From: JALYXV01 sp963791545
GTDB taxonomy: Bacteria; Actinomycetota; Acidimicrobiia; Acidimicrobiales; Palsa-688
NCBI GenBank assembly: GCA_963791545.1
Contig: CAWBSR010000018.1
Coordinates: forward strand, 62,001-126,000
DNA: 64,000 bases
Reading direction: 5' to 3'
A program made the translations under genes and the position numbers. Under the pieces are notes generated by a model. It was not told where the DNA came from, ran no database searches, and saw nothing but the letters and a program-made list of their open reading frames with translations. Positions 35,689 to 43,447 of this stretch are shown here, piece by piece (the stretch's first letter is position 1; each line of letters opens with the position of its first letter).

Positions 35689-36758
35689 CCACCCGCCGTG
35701 GTGACCGTGCCGTCATCGCGGCCGACCTCGGGTTGGTCTATGCCGGCGCCCCCGGTCTCGTCGCAGTGACGACCTTGCCGAACCGAGCGACTGTGTTCTT
35801 TCCCACCGCCAAGACCGTGGAAATGGCCGCTTACATCGCCGCCGCCGCCGCCGCCGAGAACGTCTACGCCGCGGTGGCCACCCTCGGGGCCCGACCAGCC
35901 CGGGGCCGAGGTGGAGCCGCTGACACCGTGGCATTGCCCGGGTTGGTCTTGGACCTCGACATAGCCGGTCCGGGCCATGCGGACGTCTCCGGCCGACTCC
36001 CACTGCTAGCGGACTTCCGCCAGGCCCTTGCGCTGGTCGAATCGATGCCGCTGCCCCCGACCGCGATCTACCAGACCGGGCACGGATTACTAGTCCGGTT
36101 CCTGCTCCGCGAGCCGCTCGTGTTCGCCTCCCCCGGCGAGCGGGTATCCGCCGCCGACCTGTCCCACCGGTGGAATGCCCATGCTGTCGCCCTCGGGCGG
36201 GACCGCGGGTGCCACGTCGACAACGTTGGCGACCTGGCCCGGTTGACACGGATCGCCGGGACCGTGAACCGCAAGGCCGCCCCGGTCCCTGTGCAGGTGG
36301 TGGAGTGCCGCCCGGAGCGCCGCTACAGGCCCGAGGAGGTGGCCGAGGCCCTACCACCCAGGCCCGCTCCTCTGCCGCTACCGGTGCCAGCACTGAGGCC
36401 CCTACGGCCTCCCCACCTTGAGGGACGGGAGACGCCGGCCGAGGCATTTTCCCGACTGGTTTCCTGGGCCGAAATATTGGAGCCGTACGGATTCTCGCAG
36501 ATGCGCGACACCGCCCGGGCGGCCCATTGGCGCCACTGTTCGGCATCTACCCCGGCCGGGACACCCTCGGCCTCGACGGACCACGACGGCGTACCGGTGC
36601 TGGTCGTGTTCTCCGAGTCGGCCGCCGCGACCACCGGGCTACCGGTCGGGCCCGGCCACCGCTTGACCAAGTTTCGGTGCTGGTCAATCCTCAACTACGG
36701 CGGCGACGAGGCCACGGCCGCCCGAGCGCTACGGGCTATGGCGAGGACCGCATCGTGA
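35685..36758 (+). CDS. Primase-like replication protein (archaeo-eukaryotic primase type)
   Basis: A 357-residue protein with motifs of plasmid and phage AEP-type primases: the acidic metal site LVLDLDI (about residue 88), YQTGHGLLVRFLL (the conserved His with Gly), and LARLTRIAGTVNRK near residue 190, the typical third motif. A Pro-rich linker and a C-terminal domain of about 115 residues follow. It likely lays primers for element replication together with the next gene. GTG start and TGA stop overlap its neighbours on both sides. Confidence 0.7.
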   Translation: MTTRRGDRAVIAADLGLVYAGAPGLVAVTTLPNRATVFFPTAKTVEMAAYIAAAAAAENVYAAVATLGARPARGRGGAADTVALPGLVLDLDIAGPGHADVSGRLPLLADFRQALALVESMPLPPTAIYQTGHGLLVRFLLREPLVFASPGERVSAADLSHRWNAHAVALGRDRGCHVDNVGDLARLTRIAGTVNRKAAPVPVQVVECRPERRYRPEEVAEALPPRPAPLPLPVPALRPLRPPHLEGRETPAEAFSRLVSWAEILEPYGFSQMRDTARAAHWRHCSASTPAGTPSASTDHDGVPVLVVFSESAAATTGLPVGPGHRLTKFRCWSILNYGGDEATAARALRAMARTAS

Positions 36759-38020
36759 CCGCCGCCGTCCCCCTGCCCCCGGACACGGTCTCCGCCCTCG
36801 GCGAAGCCCTCGCGCCGCCCGCGAGCAACGGCAAGGCCCGGGCGGAGGCACCCTCGCGGCCGCTGCTGATTCGGGTCTCTGACGTACAGGCCGAGGCCGT
36901 CGAGTGGTTGTGGCCCGGCCGCCTCCCCCTTGGCAAAGTCACCGTCCTAGATGGCGACCCCGGCCTCGGGAAGAGCACCATGACCCTCGACCTCGCCGCT
37001 CGGGTAACCACCGCGGCCGCCATGCCAGACGGCCACCGTCTCGCCCGCCCCCGAGGTGTGGTCCTCCTATCGGCGGAGGACGGTATTGGCGACACCATCC
37101 GCCCTCGCCTCGACGCCGCCGGAGGCGACACCACCCGAGTTCACGTCCTAGACGCCGTTGAGGACCCAGACGGGACCAGCCGCCCGCCGAGTCTGCCCGG
37201 CGATATGGCCGCCCTAGCCGTGGCCGTCGCCCAGGTAGACGCCGCCTTAGTTGTGATTGATCCCCTGATGGCCTTCCTACACGCCGCCGTCAACAGTTAC
37301 CGCGACCAGGACGTCCGCCGGGCTCTGCACCCACTCAAGGTCCTGGCCGAGAAGCACAGGGCCGCCGTGCTCCTAATCCGGCACCTGAACAAGAGCGGAG
37401 GAGGTACCGCCGTCTATCGCGGCGGAGGATCTATCGGGATCATCGGCGCCGCCCGTCTCGGGCTTCTTGTCGCAGCCGACCCCGACGACACGGAGCGGCG
37501 GATCTTCGCCGTCGCCAAGAGCAACCTGGCGAGGATCCCCCCCTCACTGGTCTACCGGCTCGTGACCGACAACGTCGAGGTTCCCGGTATCGAGGTAGCC
37601 CGAGTCAACTGGGAGGGGACTTCCGCCCATACAGCCGACGCGCTACTCGCCATTCCAGCCACCGACGAGGAGCGCACCGCCCAAGACGACGCCGTCGCAT
37701 TCCTGCGCGGCTACCTCGCAGACGAAGAGCAACTAGCGACCGAGGTGAAAGAGGCCGCCAAGGCAATCGGTATCGCTGAGCGCACGCTGGACCACGCCCG
37801 GCAAAAGGCCGGCGTTACCTCTCAGCGAAAGGGATTCGGGAAGGGTGCCACGTACTGGTGGGCCCTTCGAGACGACCCCGACGCCGCCCCCCATGCTCGC
37901 CAAGCGCCCCCCCATGTACGCCATGTGCGCCACCTTTCGGATAGTGGCGAACATGGCGAGCATGAGCCCACTTGTGGCGAGCATGGCGACGAGCCCGAGA
38001 CGTGGGAGGTACTCGGATGA
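36755..38020 (+). CDS. RecA-like ATPase (RepA/AAA_25-type replicative helicase)
   Basis: A 421-residue hexameric-helicase-like ATPase. Walker A is GDPGLGKST (about residue 68), then VVLLSAEDG, Walker B ALVVIDPLMAF, and LLIRHLNKSGGG with the usual His-switch region. Such proteins unwind origins on small plasmids, phage and satellites. A C-terminal winged-helix-like part (IGIAERTLDHARQKAG) and a His/Glu-rich tail follow; the tail is encoded by the TGGCGNNCAT boxes. Overlaps the previous gene (GTGA) and the next (ATGA). Confidence 0.8.
   Translation: MTAAVPLPPDTVSALGEALAPPASNGKARAEAPSRPLLIRVSDVQAEAVEWLWPGRLPLGKVTVLDGDPGLGKSTMTLDLAARVTTAAAMPDGHRLARPRGVVLLSAEDGIGDTIRPRLDAAGGDTTRVHVLDAVEDPDGTSRPPSLPGDMAALAVAVAQVDAALVVIDPLMAFLHAAVNSYRDQDVRRALHPLKVLAEKHRAAVLLIRHLNKSGGGTAVYRGGGSIGIIGAARLGLLVAADPDDTERRIFAVAKSNLARIPPSLVYRLVTDNVEVPGIEVARVNWEGTSAHTADALLAIPATDEERTAQDDAVAFLRGYLADEEQLATEVKEAAKAIGIAERTLDHARQKAGVTSQRKGFGKGATYWWALRDDPDAAPHARQAPPHVRHVRHLSDSGEHGEHEPTCGEHGDEPETWEVLG
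37893..37984. repeat. Symmetrical array of six TGGCGNNCAT boxes (origin-like)
   Basis: Three boxes lie on the minus strand (37893-37902, 37914-37923, 37923-37932) and three on the plus strand (37945-37954, 37954-37963, 37975-37984). Each pair is placed at equal distance from the centre at 37938.5. The central 20-nt arms pair at 17 of 20 positions around a 12-nt centre. The array lies at the 3' end of the replication ATPase gene, so it is a candidate origin or binding site for a replication or partition protein. Confidence 0.7.
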
Positions 38021-38124
38021 ACGGGCCCGCCGCACTCATCGCCGCCCGCAGGGCCGGCACCCTGGCCGAGGTACTCGCCGCCGCCGAGCGGCCGGGTGCC
38101 TCCGTGATCGACGTGGCCTCGTGA
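38017..38124 (+). CDS. Very small coupled protein (35 residues)
   Basis: ATG 38017 overlaps the ATPase stop (ATGA). The product is Ala/Arg-rich (begins MNGPAALIAARRAG) and has one predicted amphipathic helix. Its stop overlaps the next start. Coding status rests on the unbroken chain of overlaps; function unknown. Confidence 0.45.
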   Translation: MNGPAALIAARRAGTLAEVLAAAERPGASVIDVAS

Positions 38125-38246
38125 CCGGTCCCCGGGGCCCGCTGCTCGAATGGCACCAGCGGACCGGCACCCCCCAGCTACTCGACCGGCGTTGCCTGGA
38201 CTGTGGTGCCGGCCAGCCGATCAAAGCAAGGAGTGTCGCCGAATGA
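38121..38246 (+). CDS. Very small CxxC protein (41 residues)
   Basis: GTG 38121 overlaps the preceding stop (GTGA). It holds RRCLDCGAG, a half zinc-finger-like pair. The TGA at 38244 overlaps an ATG at 38243, again as ATGA. Function unknown. Confidence 0.45.
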   Translation: MTGPRGPLLEWHQRTGTPQLLDRRCLDCGAGQPIKARSVAE

Positions 38247-38315
38247 GCGTGCAAGGTCGAGGCTGGGCACACGACCCGCTTCACGCGGGCGGGCGGACGC
38301 GCTCGTTACAACGGC

Positions 38316-38579
38316 GTGCGGACGTTGCGCGCCCAGATTCGGCGGGCCGAGGTGGCCAGATTGCTGCTCCGCCACGGATGGAGGTATGGGACCGGAGTTC
38401 GGATCGCGGAGGCGCTCGGCGTGTCCGAGGCAACCGTAAGCCGCGACATCTACCGCCTGTTTCGGGAGACGCCGCTGAGGAGCCACTGCCCGATATGCGG
38501 CGCCATTGCGACACCCGATGAGGATGACGACCCCATGGAGCCGTGGGGCGGTCCTCTACCTATGGAGTCGGGGTCGTGA
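38316..38579 (+). CDS. Helix-turn-helix protein with CxxC, possibly 5'-frameshifted
   Basis: An 87-residue product with an HTH (VRIAEALGVSEATVSRDIYRLF) and a CPIC pair near the C-terminus. GTG 38316 is the first start in frame, but convincing sequence continues upstream in the same frame to 38253 (KVEAGHTTRF, then GRARYNG). A one-base change near 38251 would join it to the ATG at 38243 that overlaps the preceding stop, so the real protein may be about 110 residues. Its stop overlaps the next start. Confidence 0.6.
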   Translation: MRTLRAQIRRAEVARLLLRHGWRYGTGVRIAEALGVSEATVSRDIYRLFRETPLRSHCPICGAIATPDEDDDPMEPWGGPLPMESGS

Positions 38580-38977
38580 GCAGTAAGAGATCGGCCGTTC
38601 CATGCCGAGCGCGGCGAACCAACGGGCAACCTTGCAAGAACTTCGCTATGGTCGGCGGCCGGGTTTGTCACGCCCACGGAGGCAGAGCACCGCAGGTACG
38701 TTCCGCGGCAGCGAGGCGACTCGCTTACGCCAGAGTGCGCCGGATGTTGGCCGTCGAGATGGCCAGGCGGGAGGATGAGGAGGCCGCGGTTGCCACCTGG
38801 GCGCGTGAGGTCCGAGACCTGACCCGGTTCGGACGTTTGGAGGTGCCCCGGTCGGTCAGACGGATGCGGGCTATCGCGAGGGAGATGGAGGCGGCCGCCA
38901 GGACGGTCCGGGTTTACGCACGGGAGCTCTCCGCGCAAGCGGAGGAGGTGTTGCCCGGGGCTACTTGTCGCAGGTGA
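38576..38977 (+). CDS. Cysteine-rich HGG-motif protein found in phage/ICE clusters
   Basis: A 133-residue protein with a short N-terminal cysteine/histidine region (VPCRARRTNGQPCKN, then VCHAHGGRAPQV) followed by a basic, helical C-terminal part. Small proteins with this CxxR...HGG pattern are common in prophages and integrative elements of actinobacteria; no function is established. GTG 38576 overlaps the previous stop. It ends the coupled operon that began at 34979. Confidence 0.65.
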   Translation: MSSKRSAVPCRARRTNGQPCKNFAMVGGRVCHAHGGRAPQVRSAAARRLAYARVRRMLAVEMARREDEEAAVATWAREVRDLTRFGRLEVPRSVRRMRAIAREMEAAARTVRVYARELSAQAEEVLPGATCRR

Positions 38978-39093
38978 TCGTGGTCATGGCGAGTTAATAA
39001 TCAGAACTTGTGGATGCACCATCGGTTCGTAGGCGCGACGTACCTTCCTCACTAATCAGTCGAGGACGTCAGCGGTGCGAGGAAGGAACGCCC

Positions 39094-39222
39094 ATGTTGA
39101 GAGTAGTAGCTGACGCTCGAACCAGCGCGGAGCTTGGTTCGAGCCTGGACGAGATCGTCCGGGAAGCGTCACACAAAACGGCTGGCGACTCGGACGCGGC
39201 CGCCGAGGCCGCTTGCACTTGA
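39094..39222 (+). pseudogene. Truncated N-terminus of an IS256-family transposase
   Basis: ATG 39094 follows a GAGGAAGGA ribosome site. The 42-residue product starts MLRVVADARTSAELGSSLDEIVREA, close to the beginning of IS256-type transposases (LDEIVREGARRML); identity then stops abruptly. The rest of the transposase is absent downstream, so this looks like the 5' scar of a deleted IS. Confidence 0.5.
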
Positions 39223-39250
39223 ACCGCCAGGAGCGCATACTCCTTAGGCC

Positions 39251-39499
39251 GTGCGCATAGACCACTACCTCTTCGGGACCGGACCGAAGGTGGAGTCCAC
39301 CGCGAGTACCGATCCGGCGGCCGTCGAGCTTCGCAAGATCCGGGAGATGATCACCGGGTTCATTATCGTGGTGCTGATCGTGGGCGCCATAGTCGGGTTC
39401 TACTTCTACTATCGGCACTCGGATAAGGCGGCCAAGTGCTGGGCCGATCATATCGCCGCGGGTTACACAGACGCCGAGGCGAACGCCGCCTGCTATTAG
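39251..39499 (+). CDS. Small single-pass membrane protein
   Basis: An 82-residue product with one strong membrane helix (about 33-53, ITGFIIVVLIVGAIVGFYFYY) and a short outside or inside tail containing two cysteines. GTG start. No family recognised. Its stop overlaps the end of an opposite-strand HTH fragment. Confidence 0.6.
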   Translation: MRIDHYLFGTGPKVESTASTDPAAVELRKIREMITGFIIVVLIVGAIVGFYFYYRHSDKAAKCWADHIAAGYTDAEANAACY

Positions 39500-39644
39500 G
39501 CCATCCGCTGGTATTTGCGGACGGTTTCGGGGCTGCAGTGGAGCAGTTCGGCCAGTTCGCGGAGCGTGGCACCCTTCGGTGAGGGCGTGGCAGATGGCGG
39601 CGGCGCGCTGGCCGGCCAGTAGACCCATCCCAAAACCCATCCCA
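39496..39644 (-). pseudogene. HTH fragment of a recombinase-like gene, frameshifted
   Basis: On the minus strand LLAGQRAAAICHALTEG runs into another frame reading ATLRELAELLHCSPETVRKYQRMA, then stops. The join needs removal of one G in a GGG near 39572. The second part resembles the C-terminal HTH of small serine recombinases or transposase regulators. From 39645 to 39843 nothing convincing is seen. Confidence 0.35.
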
Positions 39645-39843
39645 AAGTTCGTCCGGGAACTGCCGGAACCCACCCGAGACGCTGGGAGTCGCGGCGTCAG
39701 CGGCAAGATGCAGTTTGGTGCCGGGTCGCTACCCAGCCTCTCCAGACGACGGCTCTCGCAACACCCCGACATTTCGCAGACCACTTGCGGAGGCCGATCC
39801 AGCCGTACCGTTGGCAGTTGTGAACAACAGCAAGGAGGAGCCG

Positions 39844-40173
39844 ATGACCAATCGCCGCCGTGAGGCCAACCTGACCGGGGCAGCAGAGACGATGCGGAAA
39901 GTGCTCGACTACTTCCGCGCCGATGGGGACTCGCCGAAGGACGCAAGGGTGCGTTGCCGTATGGAGGGAGCAGTTATCGCCACGGAACTGGCCGACCGGC
40001 GAGGAGCCGGCAAGGCCTTCCGAGACCCCTTCCAAGTGATTCCTTACACGATAATGAACGCCGGGCCGGTCGACGAGGGAGTAGGCGGCCAGGGTGAGCG
40101 GGTCGAGCGTGGGGCTCATGACTCCAGTGTGGTCAAACCGGGCCCAGACCGGCAGGCAGGTGCTTGTGGGTGA
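39844..40173 (+). CDS. Element protein of unknown function (SPKDA motif)
   Basis: Start ATG 39844 follows a strong ribosome site (AAGGAGGAG, 39832-39840). The product of 109 residues has the core MRKVLDYFRADGDSPKDARV and MEGAVIATELA. Two further partial copies of this pattern lie at 42610-42790. The C-terminal third looks less conserved and may be read-through beyond an ancestral stop. Function unknown. The following stretch to 40341 holds no convincing gene. Confidence 0.55.
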   Translation: MTNRRREANLTGAAETMRKVLDYFRADGDSPKDARVRCRMEGAVIATELADRRGAGKAFRDPFQVIPYTIMNAGPVDEGVGGQGERVERGAHDSSVVKPGPDRQAGACG

Positions 40174-40341
40174 GTTCCGCGTGGGTGCTCGAAGTGGTTG
40201 GTCATTGGCGGTCAGTTGGTTGGGGGCCCACCGCCGAAGGTAGAGAAGTGTTCAGTGCTCGAGCCAGCTAACTGGAAGAGCTGTGCGGGCTTTCGAGCGT
40301 CGGACCGGTGTGCCGGGCGGAGCGGCGATTCACGCTGGGGC

Positions 40342-40815
40342 CTACTGAGAACGGTCCTGACCCCAGGCGTTTCCATCCCAGTAGCGTGACTGGCCCGAGC
40401 CGGACGGGTCGGGATACCACCCGGGCAGTGCGGTGGGCGGCGCGGCCGCAGGACCTGTAGTAGGGCCTCCATAGGGCCCGCCGCCACTGTACGGCCCCGC
40501 ACCGAACTGCCCCTCGCCATACGGACCGCCTCCGTAGCCGCCCGGACCCCCGGCCATGGGGCTACTCCCGGGCTGGGCGGCCGCCACCTTCGGTCGGATC
40601 GCCAGCAGGTAAATGAGGCTGATGACCAACCCGCAGAAGAAGATTCCGACGATCTCAAGCACCAACCACAGGGTCTTGCTTTGTCCCGATGCCTGCCAGG
40701 CCCAGTCAGGACGGCGGGCCACGTCGATGATCGAGATGATGGCCAGAACTGGGCCGGTAGCAAAGAGCACAACCACGATCAGGATCTCTGGACTGAAGAT
40801 CTCGGACAGGACCAT
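40342..40815 (-). CDS. Two-helix membrane protein with C-terminal DUF2510
   Basis: A 157-residue protein. Two membrane helices (about 9-30 and 48-70, with DVARRPDWAWQASGQSKTLW between) resemble PLDc_N-type anchors; a Gly/Pro/Tyr-rich linker leads to the DUF2510 motif PGWYPDPSGSGQSRYWDG. DUF2510 is common in actinobacterial membrane proteins and has no assigned function. Cargo of the element. Confidence 0.75.
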   Translation of the reverse strand: MVLSEIFSPEILIVVVLFATGPVLAIISIIDVARRPDWAWQASGQSKTLWLVLEIVGIFFCGLVISLIYLLAIRPKVAAAQPGSSPMAGGPGGYGGGPYGEGQFGAGPYSGGGPYGGPTTGPAAAPPTALPGWYPDPSGSGQSRYWDGNAWGQDRSQ

Positions 40816-40873
40816 GGGTCACCCCTCCACTACTGGATTTCCGCTCGACGGCAGACCCTAATCGTGCCATCAG

Positions 40874-41431
40874 TCAACCCTTGGCGCAAAAAAGGGTGAC
40901 TGGCTTCCCGCAGGTTGCCGGTCCTCTTTCGGGCTTAACCTGGATGCACCGATTTGTAATCGGTAGGGCGGTTCTGGTGGCTGCAGGTGCGTGCTGGCGG
41001 TGCCGTTGCCGATCGGTTTCGCATTTGGTGTGGCAGGGGGCGTTGTTGATCAGGCCGGCGTGGGTTTGAGGGTGGATTGTCAGCGCCTGGTGTGGTTGGC
41101 GGGGCGCCTTGCCGCCACCGATTATCCGGGCAGCAGGTTGGACGACGCGCAGGGTGGCCAAGGTGGCGGTGAAGTGCTCCGCCCACGGCCAGTACGTCGG
41201 CATCCGTAGGGTGATGGTGCCGGAACGGTTGACGAGACGGCCGGGCAGGGCGATCAGCTGGGTGCGGACAGTGGTCGCCACGGTGAGCTGCTCCGGGCGC
41301 TGTGGTTCGCCGAGGATGAGAGTCCAGCGGATCAGGTTGTGAGCCAGCACGGCGCAGCACATCCACGCCGAGTTGGCCGAGAAGTTCCCTGACGGAATGT
41401 GCTCGAGCGCCGTGCGACTCATACGGGCCAC
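40874..41431 (-). pseudogene. Truncated IS1380-family transposase
   Basis: The start reads LEHIPSGNFSANSAWMCCAVLAHNLIRW, then LIALPGRLVNRSGTITLRMP and WPWAEHF, the recognisable C-terminal block of IS1380-type transposases. The catalytic N-terminal three quarters are missing, and upstream sequence ends abruptly near 41435. The tail from about residue 110 is unlike the family. A dead IS remnant. Confidence 0.7.
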
Positions 41432-41466
41432 GCGGCGCCCGCCCTGGGGTCTCGCTACCGGAGGCT

Positions 41467-41940
41467 GTGGCCTCGTTGAATCTAATGTCCACGGGGATGG
41501 AGGCGACCCCGGCTGATCTGCTCCTTCGGCCAGTACCTCTTTTCGCCATCATCCTCCTTGCCCTCAACGACCACGTGTTGAAACCGATTTGGCCCGGCTT
41601 GGTCACCGGCAAGCTGTCGGACATCGCAGGGATGGTGTTGTGTCCACTTCTATTGATGGCGATCACCGCACTCATTCTCGCCCGACCCTGGCGGTCCAAT
41701 GAGGTGGCGATCCGGTTGGCCTGCGTGGCGGTGACAGTGGTCGGATTCGCTCTCCTGAAGGAATCACCAACCATTGCTCGCAACTACGGCGATCTTCTGG
41801 GATGGGTGCGGTACCCACTCCTGCACCATTGGCACAGGGTGCAGATTGCCCATGATCAGACGGACCTCCTGGCACTGCCAGGGGCGGGTGTCGCGTGGTG
41901 GGATTCGCAAAGAGCTACCCGACGGCAGAGAGTCGGGTGA
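41467..41940 (+). CDS. Membrane protein of unknown function
   Basis: A 157-residue protein with about three hydrophobic helices. The segment LNDHVLKPIWPGLVTGKLSDIAGMVLCPLL resembles a conserved hypothetical membrane family. The C-terminus after LLALPGAGVAWW overlaps by 26 nt with the convergent secreted-protein gene. No promoter or clear ribosome site is seen. Confidence 0.6.
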   Translation: MASLNLMSTGMEATPADLLLRPVPLFAIILLALNDHVLKPIWPGLVTGKLSDIAGMVLCPLLLMAITALILARPWRSNEVAIRLACVAVTVVGFALLKESPTIARNYGDLLGWVRYPLLHHWHRVQIAHDQTDLLALPGAGVAWWDSQRATRRQRVG

Positions 41941-42337
41941 CGTCGGCAACCTTGCAGATGAACGGTTGGCTGCGAAGTTCGTTCTTGAGCGACGACGCAT
42001 GGACGCTTGTGTTTTGACCGGGAGCAAGGTTCTGGACGTCGGCGTTACCGGTATCGAGTTGCGTTTTGCCGTCCGGCGAATCGAAGGCAACGGTGATGAT
42101 GTAGTTGCTCGCCTTTGACGAGTGGTTGGTTACAGTCAAGGTCGCGTCAGGCCCCTCAAACGAGTTGTCAGCCAAAGCGCACTTGCTGATGGTCACGTCG
42201 GCAGTTGCCCCCGACGACGTCTGGCCGGGGACAGTTGTACCGCCATTCCCACCGGATTTGGAACTGCTGCCCGAAGCTATGAGTGCAAGTGAGCCGACCG
42301 CAAAGACCGCCGCGGCCGCCAAGCTCCGAACCCGCAT
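41915..42337 (-). CDS. Secreted FxLYD-like protein
   Basis: A 140-residue exported protein: Ala-rich signal helix (MRVRSLAAAAVFAVGSLALIASG), Ser/Gly linker, then a beta-rich domain (DATLTVTNHSSKASNYIITVAFDSPDG) typical of FxLYD-like extracellular modules. The place where a lipobox Cys is usual has Ser. Good ribosome site (GGGAGGG, 6 nt before ATG 42337), and CTATAGT upstream could be a -10. The start region is duplicated by the adjoining 111-bp repeat. Confidence 0.68.
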   Translation of the reverse strand: MRVRSLAAAAVFAVGSLALIASGSSSKSGGNGGTTVPGQTSSGATADVTISKCALADNSFEGPDATLTVTNHSSKASNYIITVAFDSPDGKTQLDTGNADVQNLAPGQNTSVHASSLKNELRSQPFICKVADVTRLSAVG

Positions 42338-42523
42338 GTCTCACCCTCCCTATCGAGGCCGGTCGGAACTATAGCGGGTGGGGCTTCTGCGCAGCACCCC
42401 CGGTGCTCGGCGAAAGACCGCCGCGGCCGCCAAGCTCCGAACCCGCATGTCTCACCCTCCCTATCGAGGCCGGTCGGAACTATAGCGGGTGGGGCTTCTG
42501 CGCAGCACCCCCGGTGCTCGGCG
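42302..42523. repeat. Exact 111-bp tandem duplication
   Basis: 42302-42412 and 42413-42523 appear identical. The unit includes the promoter-like CTATAGT, the ribosome site, ATG and first 12 codons of the secreted protein gene on the minus strand. The second copy therefore holds an extra start that reads into a different, unrelated sequence. A recent duplication, given the lack of differences. Confidence 0.9.
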
Positions 42524-42609
42524 CTGATCGACGGGAGATACACCTGTTATTCGATGCTTGCCATCATCCCGGCCCCAACGGATGGTCGCTCATCTAAACC
42601 CAGCGCCCG

Positions 42610-42790
42610 CGATGCGCCGGCGAGTCGAGGGAGCCGTGATCGCCGCGGAGCGATGCGCGGCGTGCTCGAAGTGTTCCCCGCCGAGGAGGACTCCCCGAAG
42701 GACGCCGCGGTGCGCCGCCGCGTTGAGGGAGTCGTGATCGCCACGGAACTAGCGGCCGCCCACGAGCCGCCGAGACCACCGGAAAGGTGA
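42610..42790 (+). pseudogene. Partial copies of the SPKDA-motif protein
   Basis: ATG 42653 opens a 45-residue product MRGVLEVFPAEEDSPKDAAV then RRRVEGVVIATELA, closely parallel to the 39844 protein (MRKVLDYF, DSPKDARV, MEGAVIATELA). Immediately before it, 42611-42650 in another frame reads MRRRVEGAVIAAE, a third piece. These are remnants of local duplication, or the short form may still be a small gene. Confidence 0.5.
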
Positions 42791-42819
42791 TGAGACAACA
42801 GCCCTGGCGCCCCGCCGAT

Positions 42820-43290
42820 CTAGCCGGTCACTTTCACCGACCAGTGGCACTCCGAGTTCATCTCCAAGTAGAACGTGCCGCCCTGGTGAAGATGCTCAAC
42901 GGAAACCCCTGACATCCCCAACTCGTTGACGACAACGTTGAAAAAGCTCCCGTCCGGGTATTTAGCCGTCACGGCGAAGTTGCCTTTAAAGCCGAAACTG
43001 GCACAGTTGTACGACCACGCTAGGTCCCAGTCCTCCCCGGGAGTCGTGAACTTCTCCGTTGACTTGATCCCGGTCCCGGACACGCTCAACAGGATCTTGG
43101 GTGTCGGCAACGTCGTCGGGGGTTCCGTCGTCGGGGGCAGCGTGGCTACGGTGGTTGGGGCCGCGGTGACCGGGGGCAGGGTTGTGGATATCGTCGTCCC
43201 CGTCGCCCCGGTGCCGTTCGTCGACCCCGACCCCTGCGCCGCGCACCCCGCCAACAGGACGGCCGCCACCACACCGGCCAACCGTCTCAT
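42820..43290 (-). CDS. Lipoprotein of unknown function
   Basis: A 156-residue protein. Signal MRRLAGVVAAVLLAGC with lipobox LAGC (Cys near residue 16), a long Thr/Pro-rich linker and a compact C-terminal domain (WDLAWSYNCASFGFKGNFAVT ... FYLEMNSECHWSVKVTG) with two cysteines. That final domain is often found in actinobacterial extracellular proteins. The start at ATG 43290 gives a correct signal length. Probably cargo of the element. Confidence 0.7.
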   Translation of the reverse strand: MRRLAGVVAAVLLAGCAAQGSGSTNGTGATGTTISTTLPPVTAAPTTVATLPPTTEPPTTLPTPKILLSVSGTGIKSTEKFTTPGEDWDLAWSYNCASFGFKGNFAVTAKYPDGSFFNVVVNELGMSGVSVEHLHQGGTFYLEMNSECHWSVKVTG

Positions 43291-43410
43291 CCCGACCCCC
43301 TCCTCGACCATAGGACGACAATCGTCGCGCGACCGTAGGGCCGTCGCCACCAGGAGAATCCCACGGGCCGAGCGCCACGATCGACCGAGCGCCAACCCTG
43401 GCGGAAAGAG

Positions 43411-43447
43411 GCTTTACACGATACGAACGTTTAGTGTAAGATAGGGT
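43411..43447 (+). promoter_or_regulatory. Leaderless promoter with inverted repeat for the second recombinase
   Basis: TTTACA (43413-43418) and TAAGAT (43437-43442) are spaced 18 bp, good -35 and -10 elements. ATG follows the -10 by only 5 bp, so the transcript would begin at or beside the start codon. An inverted repeat TTACAC (43414-43419) / GTGTAA (43434-43439) overlaps both hexamers and could be an operator for self-control. Confidence 0.65.

Noticed and set aside
37815..38156. Minus-strand frame across the TGGCGNNCAT boxes
   Set aside because: It follows from the symmetry of the repeat; the plus strand has the coupled operon.
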